Shown here piece by piece: positions 16,279 through 16,320 of a stretch of 16,320 nucleotides of DNA (positions within the stretch are counted from its first letter, which is position 1; every line of letters starts with the position of its first letter). The position numbers and the translations under genes are program-made. This DNA comes from Bacteriovoracaceae bacterium UBA4573 (GTDB lineage Bacteria > Bdellovibrionota > UBA1018 > UBA923). The notes beneath the pieces were generated by a model. The model was not told the DNA's origin and searched no databases. It worked only from the letters and a program-made list of their open reading frames with translations. The DNA lies in the NCBI GenBank assembly GCA_002387735.1, contig DGKJ01000042.1, forward strand, positions 1-16,320, written 5' to 3'.

Positions 16279-16320
16279 TTAGGTTGCTACAGGAAAACCA
16301 CCCGGCAAAATTAGCTCTAC
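16279..16320 (-). CDS. 3' end of a second DISM histidine kinase (partial, runs off window)
   Basis: The last 42 bases, read on the minus strand, give VELILPGGFPVAT and a TAA stop. The first 23 bases are identical at DNA level to the end of the kinase at 14267 (VELILPGG). The two then differ after the Gly-Gly: this copy has five extra residues, while the other ends GGL. The rest of the gene lies beyond the window. This indicates a tandem duplication of the sensor kinase. Confidence 0.75.
   Translation of the reverse strand, partial: VELILPGGFPVAT

Overview
The window probably comes from a Gram-negative predator-type or delta-like proteobacterium, with Bdellovibrionota as my best guess. The evidence is indirect. 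There is a partial bacterial 16S rRNA gene. There is a long non-coding RNA carrying a c-di-GMP-I (GEMM) aptamer, which resembles the 'merRNA' described in Bdellovibrio. There is an outer-membrane beta-barrel protein, and several 7TMR-DISM receptors. The taxonomy is an inference and the 16S alignment would settle it.

Left part (1-5116). The 5' part of 16S rRNA lies on the minus strand, with its boxA-bearing leader and a strong -35/-10 promoter. A secreted beta-barrel protein gene diverges from it. A gene-free stretch of about 680 bases follows. It holds a sigma70-like promoter, a well-formed c-di-GMP-I aptamer and, nearly 300 bases later, a strong terminal hairpin just before queE (7-carboxy-7-deazaguanine synthase). 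queE converges, with a 4-base overlap, on a CheA-like kinase gene. That kinase carries an MshEN-like tandem repeat where the phosphorylatable Hpt domain should be. A tRNA-Cys(GCA) gene diverges from the kinase gene.

Middle part (5117-7327). This is accessory, decayed DNA downstream of the tRNA. It has two strong adjacent hairpins, a ParA fragment, a perfect 16-bp hairpin, an IS3-type transposase fragment and a fragment of a VanX-like M15 peptidase. Two copies of a 161-bp promoter/leader cassette (about 94% identical, no indels) lie among these remnants. Each directly precedes a different tiny gene (38 and 41 codons) encoding a hydrophobic, signal-peptide-like peptide.

Right part (7328-16320). 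All genes are on the minus strand. A tightly coupled three-gene operon encodes a glutamate-cysteine-ligase-family (GCS2) enzyme, a double-PilZ protein of unknown C-terminal function, and a 7TM receptor with GAF-like regions and a class III nucleotide cyclase domain. Upstream of it are a SAM-dependent methyltransferase gene and a 7TM-DISM sensor histidine kinase gene. The last 42 bases are the 3' end of a second, near-identical kinase gene.

Taken together, the window has an unusual density of second-messenger parts. There is a c-di-GMP aptamer RNA, an MshEN-like domain and PilZ domains (families that bind c-di-GMP) and a class III cyclase (cAMP or cGMP family), plus two receptor-type kinases. 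The two most unusual items are the long aptamer RNA without an attached gene and the twin cassettes that pair a constant upstream region with a variable peptide.
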